Assembly: GCA_964436125.1 (NCBI GenBank)
Contig: CAYTBT010000031.1
Location: 1-35,108 of the forward strand
DNA: 35,108 nucleotides
DNA from: CAYRFF01 sp964436125
GTDB taxonomy: Bacteria; Bacteroidota; Bacteroidia; Chitinophagales; Saprospiraceae
Direction of reading: 5' to 3'
Positions 8,194-15,104 of the stretch are shown here, piece after piece. Within the stretch, counting starts at the first letter, position 1. Every line of letters starts with the position of its first letter. The notes below the pieces were generated by a model. It saw only the letters and a program-made list of their open reading frames with translations. It was not told the DNA's origin and searched no databases. The translations under genes were made by a program, and so were the position numbers.

Positions 8194-8449
8194 TAGAAAT
8201 TGAAGATGACCGAATGAAGTCTCGTCAAGGTGAAGCCGAGGCGAGACCAATAGTCGTAAATCGACCATTGAGGAGGGAACCGAAGGCTCCTGCCTGAGGA
8301 TTTTATCTTACTACGATTCCGAGCCAAATTCTTGCGCGAGCCCGGTGGAATACTACTTGCAGTATGACCTGTGGTCATATTCCACAGGGCGAGCCCTTGT
8401 CTTCTGTGACTTTTGCACTTCCTTTTGCATTTCTATTGCATGTTTTGGG
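8194..8449 (+). repeat. hairpin-dense intergenic element B (second copy of element A family)
   Basis: It begins with the same 25-base box as element A (8194-8218; one mismatch) and ends with a related box (8433-8449, CTATTGCATGTTTTGGG; in A CTATTGCATAATTTGAG). Between them lie different hairpins: TCTCG/CGAGA, CAATAGTCG/CGACCATTG (8248-8270, one mismatch), AGGAG/CTCCT, and a three-way junction. The junction has outer stem GTGGAAT (8345-8351)/ATTCCAC (8379-8385), identical to that of A, extended by GCCC/GGGC. Inside are ACT/AGT and ATGACC-TGT-GGTCAT. Conserved outer stem with changed inner stems suggests selection on or inheritance of RNA/DNA fold. Confidence 0.6.
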
Positions 8450-8693
8450 TTATACTGATAAAAATAACGTTAAAAATAAGACTTAAAGACGGCCTTTCTT
8501 CTTATTCCACTTAACAAGCAGTTTCTATTCCGCTTAAATTCCCCAAGGCACATATTGATAATTGCTTATGATTATCGTGTCGGTTCCGCCCAACAGGGCG
8601 TTTCATTGTGTGTTCTGCGGGTGTAAGGGAACGGTAGTAGTTGCATGCACTTCATTGGGATTGGCGTGGATAAAAGTAGTTGGTGGGCCGTTT

Positions 8694-8852
8694 TCAAAAT
8701 TCCTTTATAATCTTGAGCTCTCTTTTTTCCAAATATCTTTTGATCTCTTCAAAGCTCATTCCATTTAAATCTTTTGATATTTTTTCCTTAATTTTTCGAA
8801 AAGTCTTAACTGTATCAAAATCCTTTTTGATGCCTTTATCCTTAGTTTTCAT
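8694..8852 (-). CDS. 52-aa protein overlapping a PIN-domain remnant (candidate antitoxin/partner)
   Basis: Starts at ATG 8852 (MKTKDKGIKKDFDTVKTFRK) and ends at TGA 8694-8696. Highly charged, with a predicted helical second half containing MSFEEIKRYLEKREL. Its start overlaps the stop of the upstream PIN fragment by 11 bases (ATGAAAACTAA), the coupling typical of toxin-antitoxin pairs. Similar short proteins with an MSFEE(L/I)K core are often seen beside PIN-domain genes; that is recall, not a search. It is likely the antitoxin or a conserved partner, now possibly orphaned because the PIN gene is truncated. Confidence 0.62.
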   Translation of the reverse strand: MKTKDKGIKKDFDTVKTFRKIKEKISKDLNGMSFEEIKRYLEKRELKIIKEF

Positions 8853-9084
8853 AATCAATAATTTCTATAGGAGAACATATTCCCAATGATGGATAGTTCA
8901 TTCGTAAATTAATTGAGTTGTATCCTCTTATTCTATATACGTTAACAATGTGTTTAAAATTCCAGCTTACTAAAATATCTGCTCTGTAAATGGTTGCAAT
9001 ATGGATACAATCGTCAAGACTTGTTTTTCCGACAACCTTTTCTTCTATATATCTTGCCGCAAGAGTGGCAGAACCGACATTTGC
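8842..9084 (-). pseudogene. truncated PIN-domain toxin (C-terminal half only)
   Basis: 80 codons remain, ending LVSWNFKHIVNVYRIRGYNS...SPIEIIDYEN, with LDDCIHIATIYRADILVSWN matching the C-terminal half of VapC-like PIN nucleases. The N-terminal half with the first catalytic Asp is missing: in frame, two TAG stops lie directly upstream (9085-9087 and six bases further). No start codon is present. The break falls at GGCAAATGTCGG, which partly resembles the dispersed 14-mer. It was probably an active toxin gene that lost its 5' half. Confidence 0.75.
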
Positions 9085-9117
9085 CTAAAACTATCCATCT
9101 CAACATTCAAGCTCAGC

Positions 9118-9552
9118 TTAAGAACCTGATATTCCCTTCCTCAAATAGCTTTCAAACTTTGTAGGTTTTATGATTTTGGCTGTTTTGAATGAGTCAGTTT
9201 CTAGTAAATCTTTGTCCCCGGTAACCAAGAAATCAGCCTTTCCGTAGTCGATTAAATCTAAGAGGAAGTTATCTTTCGGATCTCGATTGATAAAATGTGT
9301 AGGACTTATCTCTATACTTATTGCTATTATTTCCAACAATTTTAAAAGCTCTTTAACACTTTCTTCAGGAAAGTACTTCTTAAGCTTTTCTCTTTGTGAA
9401 ACCATTCTTATTTCTTCTATTAGCTGATCGGTTATGATAATTGTAACTCTTTCATCTAATAGATAATCCTTCAAATTCGATAGTTTCTTACCGATCAAGA
9501 AGCTTATCCAAACATTTGTGTCAATTATAACTCTAATGTTTTCGTTTGTCAT
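9118..9552 (-). CDS. PIN-family putative toxin (toxin component of a type II TA pair)
   Basis: 144 aa. The PIN fold begins VIIDTNVWISFLIGKKL with the first catalytic Asp at residue 11. A central acidic helix (EELLKLLEI region) follows, then the C-terminal metal-binding part INRDPKDNFLLDLIDYGKADFLVTGDKDLL. This fits the 'putative toxin-antitoxin system toxin component, PIN family' type (endoribonuclease expected). Its ATG lies inside the last codons of the upstream gene on the same strand (20-bp overlap), so the two are translationally coupled. All expected acidic residues appear present, so it is likely functional. Confidence 0.88.
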   Translation of the reverse strand: MTNENIRVIIDTNVWISFLIGKKLSNLKDYLLDERVTIIITDQLIEEIRMVSQREKLKKYFPEESVKELLKLLEIIAISIEISPTHFINRDPKDNFLLDLIDYGKADFLVTGDKDLLETDSFKTAKIIKPTKFESYLRKGISGS

Positions 9553-9763
9553 AAAGCTCTTGTCTTACGGATTCTACTTCTCGGTCTATGGTTTCTTGAT
9601 CAAGTTCGTCCGTTTTGAATTCGTTAAGCAATCTTGTGAGTTTACTATTTATGACCTCTTTTTCCAATTCTTCACTAAGACGTTGTTTCTCTTTTTTTGT
9701 AAGTTGCCGAATTATAGAAAGAAGCTGTTCAAAGGTCAAATCAATTTTTACTGCAGTTTTCAT
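9533..9763 (-). CDS. putative antitoxin of the PIN toxin pair
   Basis: 76 aa, starts MKTAVKIDLTFEQLLSIIRQ, very rich in Lys/Glu/Gln with long predicted helices (LTKKEKQRLSEELEKEV) and a C-terminal acidic part. Position upstream of and overlapping the PIN gene is the standard antitoxin place. No classical DNA-binding motif (RHH, AbrB, Phd) is evident by eye, although the first 20 residues could form a short beta-helix start. Assignment rests on gene context. Confidence 0.72.
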   Translation of the reverse strand: MKTAVKIDLTFEQLLSIIRQLTKKEKQRLSEELEKEVINSKLTRLLNEFKTDELDQETIDREVESVRQELYDKRKH

Positions 9764-10170
9764 ATCAAAACTCTTTTATTTATCCTGGTATTAAAATCTC
9801 TATCAACCATGATTGGTTTAAGCTGAATGAATTTATATAACAATAATACAACATTTTCTTCTTTCCCGCTGTACCTGCCGGCTGCACCCAACTACCAAAA
9901 GACAACTCCTTTATTTATTAACATTATTCTCTCATAATTCACTTATGTCTTCGGCGAGGTCGATAAAAAAATTCAACAAACGGCAATGTAAACCGATAAA
10001 ATCCCACATCCTTCTCTGACACACCATCAACAATAATCGTAATTCCAAATGTCCCGAAGAGACAATTTTCCTTGCATTATTTTTTGGTACACGTTTTTGG
10101 ACACCCTACCTTCAAGGTTTCGCAAACCTTCCAGGTTTCATGTGAACTAAGTAACATCTCTCGATAAATT

Positions 10171-10317
10171 TTGAGCGATGTAATCTTTGCGCGTAGGCTT
10201 TGTAGCCGAGCTAAGATTATATCTTTAAATTCCTGCTTAAAAAAAGATTGGATTTTAATCCTAGCAAACATAGTACCTAGCCACACACGTGCTATCCCCA
10301 AAGATTACATCGCTCAA
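10171..10317. repeat. 147-bp unit bounded by perfect 19-bp inverted repeats (MITE-like)
   Basis: TTGAGCGATGTAATCTTTG at 10171-10189 is the exact reverse complement of CAAAGATTACATCGCTCAA at 10299-10317. The 109-bp interior shows no gene with protein character. I see no convincing target-site duplication. Size and layout suit a miniature inverted-repeat element or a long-stem regulatory RNA. Confidence 0.65.
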
Positions 10318-10329
10318 CGCATGGTATGT

Positions 10330-10420
10330 TGCGACCTCGGAGAGGTCAGATTAGGTTAGGCATCAAGTTCACCATTGTATCGACCTCAGACCGCGTGACG
10401 CCTTGGCGTTAGAGGTCGCA
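10330..10420. repeat. nested GACCTC/GAGGTC inverted repeats
   Basis: TGCGACCTC (10330-10338) pairs with GAGGTCGCA (10412-10420). A local hairpin GACCTC-GGA-GAGGTC (10333-10347) and a second CGACCTC at 10381 with ACGCC-TT-GGCGT inside offer alternative pairings. Three-base loops resemble those of elements A, B and D. Confidence 0.5.
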
Positions 10421-10462
10421 TTACGACTTATGCCTGACGACTTACAACTCCGGCCTAGCTGG

Positions 10463-10504
10463 TACCAGTCACGAATTACCAGTCACGAATTACCAGTCAC
10501 GAGT
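10463..10504. repeat. three tandem copies of a 14-bp repeat abutting thrS
   Basis: TACCAGTCACGAAT at 10463-10476 and 10477-10490, and a third copy ending GAGT at 10491-10504, run directly into the thrS stop codon. A related CGAGTCACGAGTCAC occurs at 21047-21061. Similar CGTGAC/GTCACG strings are frequent between Bacteroidota genes, from recall. Confidence 0.75.
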
Positions 10505-12435
10505 CACGAGACAACCTCCAGCTGCTCCTTAAAAAACTCCACAAATTCCGGGACAGTCATCGTTCCTTCATCACCTTCGCCCTGGATTCTCACGGAAACA
10601 CTGTTATTTTCAACCTCCTTCTCACCGACTATCAGCATAAAAGGGATTTTCTGCACCTCGGCATCGCGGATTTTCCGACCGACCTTCTCGGAGCGGTCAT
10701 CCACCGTACCGCGGATATCTTCCTTATTTAATTGTTGCTGAATCTCGTAAGCGTAATCGTTAAAACGATCGGAAAGCGGAAGAACGGCATATTGCTCCGG
10801 GCTGAGCCAAAGCGGAAATTTGCCGCCCGTGGACTCGATAAGGATAGAAATAAACCGCTCCATAGAACCGAATGGCGCTCTGTGAATCATCACCGGTCGA
10901 TGTGCTTCATTATCGGCACCGATATACTCTAGATCAAATCTCTCGGGCAGATTATAATCGACTTGAATAGTCCCCAGTTGCCATGAACGGCCGAGGGCAT
11001 CTTTCACCATAAAATCAAGCTTAGGACCATAAAAGGCGGCCTCGCCATATTCTGTTACAGTCTCAATCCCTGCTTCATCTGTCGCTTCAATAATTGCATG
11101 TTCAGCAGCATTCCAGTTCTCATCAGATCCGATATATTTATCCGGATTATCGCGATCGCGAAGGGAAATCTGTGCTGTAAAATCTTCAAATCCCATTGCG
11201 TTCAGCACTTCTGTCGTCAGGTCGAGCACATTGAGAAATTCACCTTTGACCTGCTCCGGCGTACAGAAGATATGCGCATCGTCCTGCGTAAAACCACGTA
11301 CACGAGATAAGCCGTGCAGCTCACCACTCTGCTCATAGCGATACACCGTCCCAAATTCAGCTATCCGCAAGGGCAATTCCCGGTATGAACGCGGTCGATG
11401 GCCATATATCTCACAGTGATGCGGACAGTTCATCGGCTTGAGAAGAAACTCTTCTCCTTCACGCGGCGTATTAATCGGCTGAAAACTATCTTCACCGTAC
11501 TTGGCATAATGTCCCGATGTGATATACAGATCTTTATGACCGATATGCGGTGTCACAACCATTTTATATCCACGCTTTTCCTGCTGTTTCTGTAGATAAT
11601 TCATCAGGCGTTGACGTAGAATAGTCCCTTTGGGCAACCAGATAGGCAATCCTGCCCCCACTCTGTCCGAAAACATAAATAATTCCAGCTCTTTCCCGAG
11701 TTTTCTATGATCCCGCTTCTTGGCCTCCTCGATCATCTCGAGGTACTCCTTCAACTCTTTTTGCTTGGGAAAACTTATGCCATATATCCGCGTAAGCATC
11801 TTATTATTCTCATCGCCCCGCCAGTACGCCCCGGCAAGCTTGGTCAATTTTATCGCCTTGATAAAACCCGTATTGGGGATGTGCGGACCTCGACAAAGGT
11901 CTGTGAAATTTCCCTGTGTGTAGAAGCTGATATCACCATCTTGAAGGTCTTCGAGCAGTTCCAGTTTATACGGATCGCCCTTTTCTTCAAAGTATGCAAT
12001 AGCATCACTCTTTGATACCTGCTTCCGCAAATATTCATTCTTTTGCCGCGCCAGCTCAATCATTTTCTTCTCGATCTTGCCCAATTCGTCGCTGGAAAGC
12101 GTTCTATCACCCATATCCACATCGTAATAAAACCCATTCTCAATCGGTGGCCCGATACCGAATTTCACATCCTTATACAGTGCTTCAAGTGCCTCGGCAA
12201 GTAAATGGGCACTTGAATGCCAGAAAGCCATTTTACCGCCGGCATCTCGCCAGGTGAGCAACTTAACTTCCGCATCTTCTTTTATCGGTCTTGAAGCATC
12301 GATAATCTCACCATTCACTTCTGCAGCAAGGACATTGCGAGCAAGCCCCATACTTATCGATTCTGCAATCTGCATAGCAGTAATACCGTCTTCATATTTT
12401 TCCTTTCTCCCGTCCGGGAATGTAATGTTTATCAT
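10504..12435 (-). CDS. thrS: threonyl-tRNA synthetase
   Basis: 643 aa, full length for class II ThrRS, which charges tRNA-Thr. The start at ATG 12435 (MINITFPDGRKEKYEDGITA) gives the proper TGS-domain N-terminus; 11 extra upstream residues are not family-like. The editing domain has HSSAHLLAEALE and GPPIENGFYYD with the CRGPH motif. The catalytic core has TRIYGISFPKQKEL, LKPMNCPHHCEIY, motif 2 FGTVYRYEQSGELHGLSRVRGFTQDDAHIF and motif 3 APFGSMERFISIL. The anticodon-binding domain is at the C-terminus (VLPLSDRFNDYAYEI). All expected motifs are intact. Confidence 0.97.
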   Translation of the reverse strand: MINITFPDGRKEKYEDGITAMQIAESISMGLARNVLAAEVNGEIIDASRPIKEDAEVKLLTWRDAGGKMAFWHSSAHLLAEALEALYKDVKFGIGPPIENGFYYDVDMGDRTLSSDELGKIEKKMIELARQKNEYLRKQVSKSDAIAYFEEKGDPYKLELLEDLQDGDISFYTQGNFTDLCRGPHIPNTGFIKAIKLTKLAGAYWRGDENNKMLTRIYGISFPKQKELKEYLEMIEEAKKRDHRKLGKELELFMFSDRVGAGLPIWLPKGTILRQRLMNYLQKQQEKRGYKMVVTPHIGHKDLYITSGHYAKYGEDSFQPINTPREGEEFLLKPMNCPHHCEIYGHRPRSYRELPLRIAEFGTVYRYEQSGELHGLSRVRGFTQDDAHIFCTPEQVKGEFLNVLDLTTEVLNAMGFEDFTAQISLRDRDNPDKYIGSDENWNAAEHAIIEATDEAGIETVTEYGEAAFYGPKLDFMVKDALGRSWQLGTIQVDYNLPERFDLEYIGADNEAHRPVMIHRAPFGSMERFISILIESTGGKFPLWLSPEQYAVLPLSDRFNDYAYEIQQQLNKEDIRGTVDDRSEKVGRKIRDAEVQKIPFMLIVGEKEVENNSVSVRIQGEGDEGTMTVPEFVEFFKEQLEVVS

Positions 12436-12457
12436 AGTCCTTAAAATTTCAGAAACA

Positions 12458-12465
12458 CAAAGGTA
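12458..12465 (-). promoter_or_regulatory. candidate -7 box TACCTTTG for thrS
   Basis: On the minus strand TACCTTTG fits the Bacteroidota TAnnTTTG element 22 bases before the chosen thrS start. No clear TTG at the ideal -33 distance is visible, so it is provisional. Confidence 0.4.
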
Positions 12466-12647
12466 CAAAGACGTTTTTTAATTATGGATTATGAATGGGG
12501 AATGATGGCTTATGGATGATGATTACAACTAAATCTTCATCAACTAGAAAGACTTCAACCATTTTTTTAACTCAGCCAATGGCTAATAGCTATTAGCTTA
12601 TAACACCGGCGCACACGGTTATGAATGATGTTCAAGACGAGACTATA

Positions 12648-13868
12648 TTAAAATGGCACTCTTTTCTCGATATTCAAGGTCTTAACTTGGCCTTGTTGCG
12701 TCTTGATTTTTATATTAAGCGTAGAACCGCTAGCCTCAGAGATTTGGCTGAGATTTAAGAATAGATCACACATATCCATACTTTTTACCACTCTGTCATT
12801 AATCGTAAGAATCGAATCGCCATAGCTTATCTTCTTTTTCAGTGTTTCTCTCCAGACATGGCCGACAATAAGCTGATTATTTATCGAGCTTAAAGCAAAT
12901 CCATAATCTGGCTCTGCCACATTTACAGCGTCCTTGTCGCCATAAGACTGAAAATAAAATCGCTTGTTTTTATAATCCAATGTCATGACTCCATATTTCA
13001 ATACCTTGGAACCGATTTTGGAAGTATTGTCATTGGAAGTCGTGGTGACGAGCTTCCGGAATTCAAATCCATTTATCTCCATACCGGGCAAGAGGAGTTT
13101 AAAATGAGTACTTGTATCCGCAAGCCCAAAAACACCTATGTTTGTAGCCCCTTTACTACTGGCAAGCTCATAAAAAATATCTGTTCCATTGCTCTTAATG
13201 ACCTCGTATTGCTCGGAAGAAATGGTAAAAATCTCAGAAGCCCCTAAATCTATTAATGCCTTCGTTGTCATCCTTTCATCGGTGCCATTCAATTGAGCAT
13301 AGATAAAAGGACTGCTTTGATTGTCGCCTAGTGTAATTTTGCTTCCTTGATTGCTGCTTAAATGCAATAGGCTTGCCTTATCCGTTATGATTAACTGTTT
13401 ATTCCGGACATCAAGCTGAATAATAGAATTTCTCAAGAGATTGCTTCCTATCATACCGTCTGCATTAAAACATCGGAAAAGTGAATTATCGGCATTGAGA
13501 TTCATAACTATCGCAGGAATATCCTGAAAGACAATTCCACCCATTATCAGGGAATCAATCTTGCCTACTTCAAGTGTCTTTGTCTTTTTATTGATATCTC
13601 TTATAGGAATTGAGTCAATAATGGGAAGACCAAGGGCTTTTTGTACTTCATAGGAAACTATCGTAGGTGCTCCTGTATCCAAGATAAAATTATAGCTTTC
13701 CCCTTTTATCTCTACGGGCAGCAGAATCTTGTGGTGAATTACCTTAATCGGAATTTTTTTATAATAATCCTGTGATAGAGTCCCTCCCGTATTCAGCAAG
13801 GTTTTCCTGAAACATCCACTTATGATAAAGATAATGGCTAGACAGAATATGGATATTTTATCTCTCAT
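12648..13868 (-). CDS. lipid-anchored retropepsin-like aspartyl protease with PDZ domain
   Basis: 406 aa from ATG 13868 (MRDKISIFCLAIIFIISGCF); lipobox with Cys19, so a predicted lipoprotein. An upstream in-frame extension to 13994 would run through a terminator hairpin and is rejected. First aspartyl-protease lobe: FILDTGAPTIVS (Asp64), followed by DGMIGSNLLRNSIIQLDV. Second lobe: TTKALIDLGASEIFTIS, where Asp207 is followed by Leu-Gly rather than the usual Thr/Ser-Gly. The C-terminal PDZ-like domain (about 325-405: GFALSSINNQLIVGHVWR...YGDSILTINDRVV) suggests peptide recognition. The family occurs widely in Bacteroidota envelopes; substrates are unknown. Activity may be altered by the DLG motif. 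Confidence 0.85.
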   Translation of the reverse strand: MRDKISIFCLAIIFIISGCFRKTLLNTGGTLSQDYYKKIPIKVIHHKILLPVEIKGESYNFILDTGAPTIVSYEVQKALGLPIIDSIPIRDINKKTKTLEVGKIDSLIMGGIVFQDIPAIVMNLNADNSLFRCFNADGMIGSNLLRNSIIQLDVRNKQLIITDKASLLHLSSNQGSKITLGDNQSSPFIYAQLNGTDERMTTKALIDLGASEIFTISSEQYEVIKSNGTDIFYELASSKGATNIGVFGLADTSTHFKLLLPGMEINGFEFRKLVTTTSNDNTSKIGSKVLKYGVMTLDYKNKRFYFQSYGDKDAVNVAEPDYGFALSSINNQLIVGHVWRETLKKKISYGDSILTINDRVVKSMDMCDLFLNLSQISEASGSTLNIKIKTQQGQVKTLNIEKRVPF

Positions 13869-13972
13869 GCACAGGTAATTTTTTACCAATATAAAAATAT
13901 TGCAGTTATGAGAGTAAAATATCAGTCGCTGGGAATCAAGGTGCCCGGAAAGAATTTCTGTCCTCATTAAAC

Positions 13973-14012
13973 AAAAATACCCGATGCATAACATCGAGCA
14001 TCAGGTATTTTT
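13973..14012 (-). terminator. strong bidirectional terminator-type hairpin
   Basis: AAAAATACC-C-GATGC (13973-13987) pairs with GCATC-A-GGTATTTTT (13998-14012) with one mismatch, flanked by A-run and T-run so it could act in both directions. It lies between a coding remnant (14036-14116) and the retropepsin gene, on the minus strand. Confidence 0.7.
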
Positions 14013-14303
14013 GATCTTTTATACCCAAAATATGCATTACCTAATCTTTGCTTGCATCATAATCAACAATATAGGCAACGCTTCCACGCATTCCATTCAC
14101 GGTATATTTAACCAGGTAAATATCATTTTATGGCTGAGAAATTCCGGGCTGATTATTTATCGGATCACAGGACCGAGGAAATAATGCAGAGCCTTGTTGA
14201 TATCTATAAGACAAGCTCTTGAATTCCCACGACACCCCAATCGAATGATTATCTGTCACTTATGGAATATTCTTCAGAAATACATTGCGTCACCGATCAC
14301 AAA
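14013..14303 (-). other. gap between msrA and the retropepsin gene with a possible coding remnant
   Basis: On the minus strand a short frame reads DIYLVKYTVNGMRGSVAYIV then DYDASKD and a stop near 14040, about 30 bases before the terminator hairpin. It has protein-like composition but is closed by a stop directly upstream, so it looks like the C-terminus of a decayed gene. The rest of the gap shows no coding signal. Confidence 0.35.
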
Positions 14304-14957
14304 CTATTCCACTCCTTCTTTCAATGCTTCCGGATGCGATTTCTTGAGATCCTGGACTATTGGTTTGGTGACATTGATGATGTAGGGATTGTACGGATGT
14401 GCATTGTAAAAGCCCTGATGATATGCTTCAGCCGGATAAAAAGTATCAAATTCAGTGATTGTAGTAACTATTTTCCCATTGAACTCAGACGCATTGAGTT
14501 CGCGCTTTACATCTTCAGCAATTACCTCTTGTTTATCTGATGTGTAGAAAATCGCAGAGCGATATTGAGTGCCTATATCGTGTCCTTGTCTGTTGAGTTG
14601 CGTCGGATCATGCGTATCAAAAAAGATATACAGCAATTCCCTGTAGCTTACGATGTCATCGTCATAAATTACGCGTATTGTTTCCGCATGCCCGGTTTTC
14701 CCGGTGCTTACTTCGCGGTAGCTCGGATCTACCGTATGACCTCCGCTATAGCCGGAAACGACGCTTTTTACTCCTTTAAGCCGTTCAAATGCCGCTTCAG
14801 AGCACCAGAAACAACCATTGGCGAGGTAGGCTGTGTCAAGCTTCATCGCTTCAGCCGGAGAAATATCCTGCTCATACCTCATTCTGTTTTCCTGTGCGGC
14901 ACATGAGGCAAGAGCCATAATCAGGCATACAATAGTCGTCTGTATAATCATTTTCAT
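14304..14957 (-). CDS. msrA: peptide-methionine (S)-S-oxide reductase, lipoprotein form
   Basis: 217 aa from ATG 14957 (MKMIIQTTIVCLIMALASCA) with lipobox LASC (Cys19), so the enzyme is exported and lipid-anchored. The active-site motif GCFWC (Cys49, Cys52) lies in LDTAYLANGCFWCSEAAFE, followed by the MsrA signatures VVSGYSGG, HAETIRVIYD, FDTHDPTQLNRQGHDIGTQY and FYPAEAYHQGFY. It reduces methionine-S-sulfoxide in oxidised proteins. An upstream extension of 21 residues lacks a signal-peptide pattern. No MsrB domain is fused. Confidence 0.95.
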   Translation of the reverse strand: MKMIIQTTIVCLIMALASCAAQENRMRYEQDISPAEAMKLDTAYLANGCFWCSEAAFERLKGVKSVVSGYSGGHTVDPSYREVSTGKTGHAETIRVIYDDDIVSYRELLYIFFDTHDPTQLNRQGHDIGTQYRSAIFYTSDKQEVIAEDVKRELNASEFNGKIVTTITEFDTFYPAEAYHQGFYNAHPYNPYIINVTKPIVQDLKKSHPEALKEGVE

Positions 14958-15104
14958 CGTAAAATTACAACGGAATTGCCATCGTATATAGTTCATTTTC
15001 ATGCATAATCTACACAGCATATACCGGCAATGACGTACTTATATCGATTGACTCCCCGATGATAAGAAGAAATTCTCAGCATCTCGAGTAGATAAATCGC
15101 TCTA

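Larger units (their letters stand above)
8039..8693. other. 655-bp gene-free gap containing element B
   Basis: It holds two small hairpins (8095-8139), element B (8194-8449) and a flank up to 8693 without convincing coding sequence. Short open frames here are not protein-like. Confidence 0.6.
9764..10503. other. 740-bp gene-free gap of repeats and possible remnants
   Basis: Bases 9764-9930 show nothing notable. Minus-strand 9939-10076 is an open stretch of 45 codons without a start (FGITIIVDGVSEKDVGFYRF...) that might be a coding remnant; confidence is low. From 10080 on there are AACCTTCAAGGTTT-type palindromes, a 147-bp inverted-repeat unit (10171-10317), GACCTC/GAGGTC hairpins (10330-10420) and 14-bp tandem repeats up to the thrS stop. 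No intact gene seen. Confidence 0.55.

Noticed and set aside
210..8449. Integron attC sites as explanation of the hairpin elements
   Set aside because: No GTTRRRY/RYYYAAC core sites or cassette-like array and no integrase in the window.
9939..10076. 45-codon startless minus-strand frame (ITIIVDGVSEKDVGFYRF...)
   Set aside because: Suggestive of a remnant, but no start, no family recognised and very short; kept only as a remark in the gap entry.
10077..10301. 74-codon minus-strand frame over the inverted repeats
   Set aside because: It is translated from the MITE-like unit and AACCTTCAAGGTT-type palindromes; such SHETWKVCETLKV-type peptides are typical spurious products of Bacteroidota intergenic repeats.
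10463..10504. CRISPR array
   Set aside because: The repeats are 14 bp in direct tandem without spacers, and no cas genes are present.
12648..13994. Longer form of the retropepsin gene starting at 13994
   Set aside because: The extra 42 residues cover the terminator hairpin and precede a perfect lipoprotein signal peptide, so the start at 13868 is better.
14304..14906. Plus-strand frames opposite msrA, thrS, lon and tsf
   Set aside because: Shadows of well-recognised genes on the other strand.
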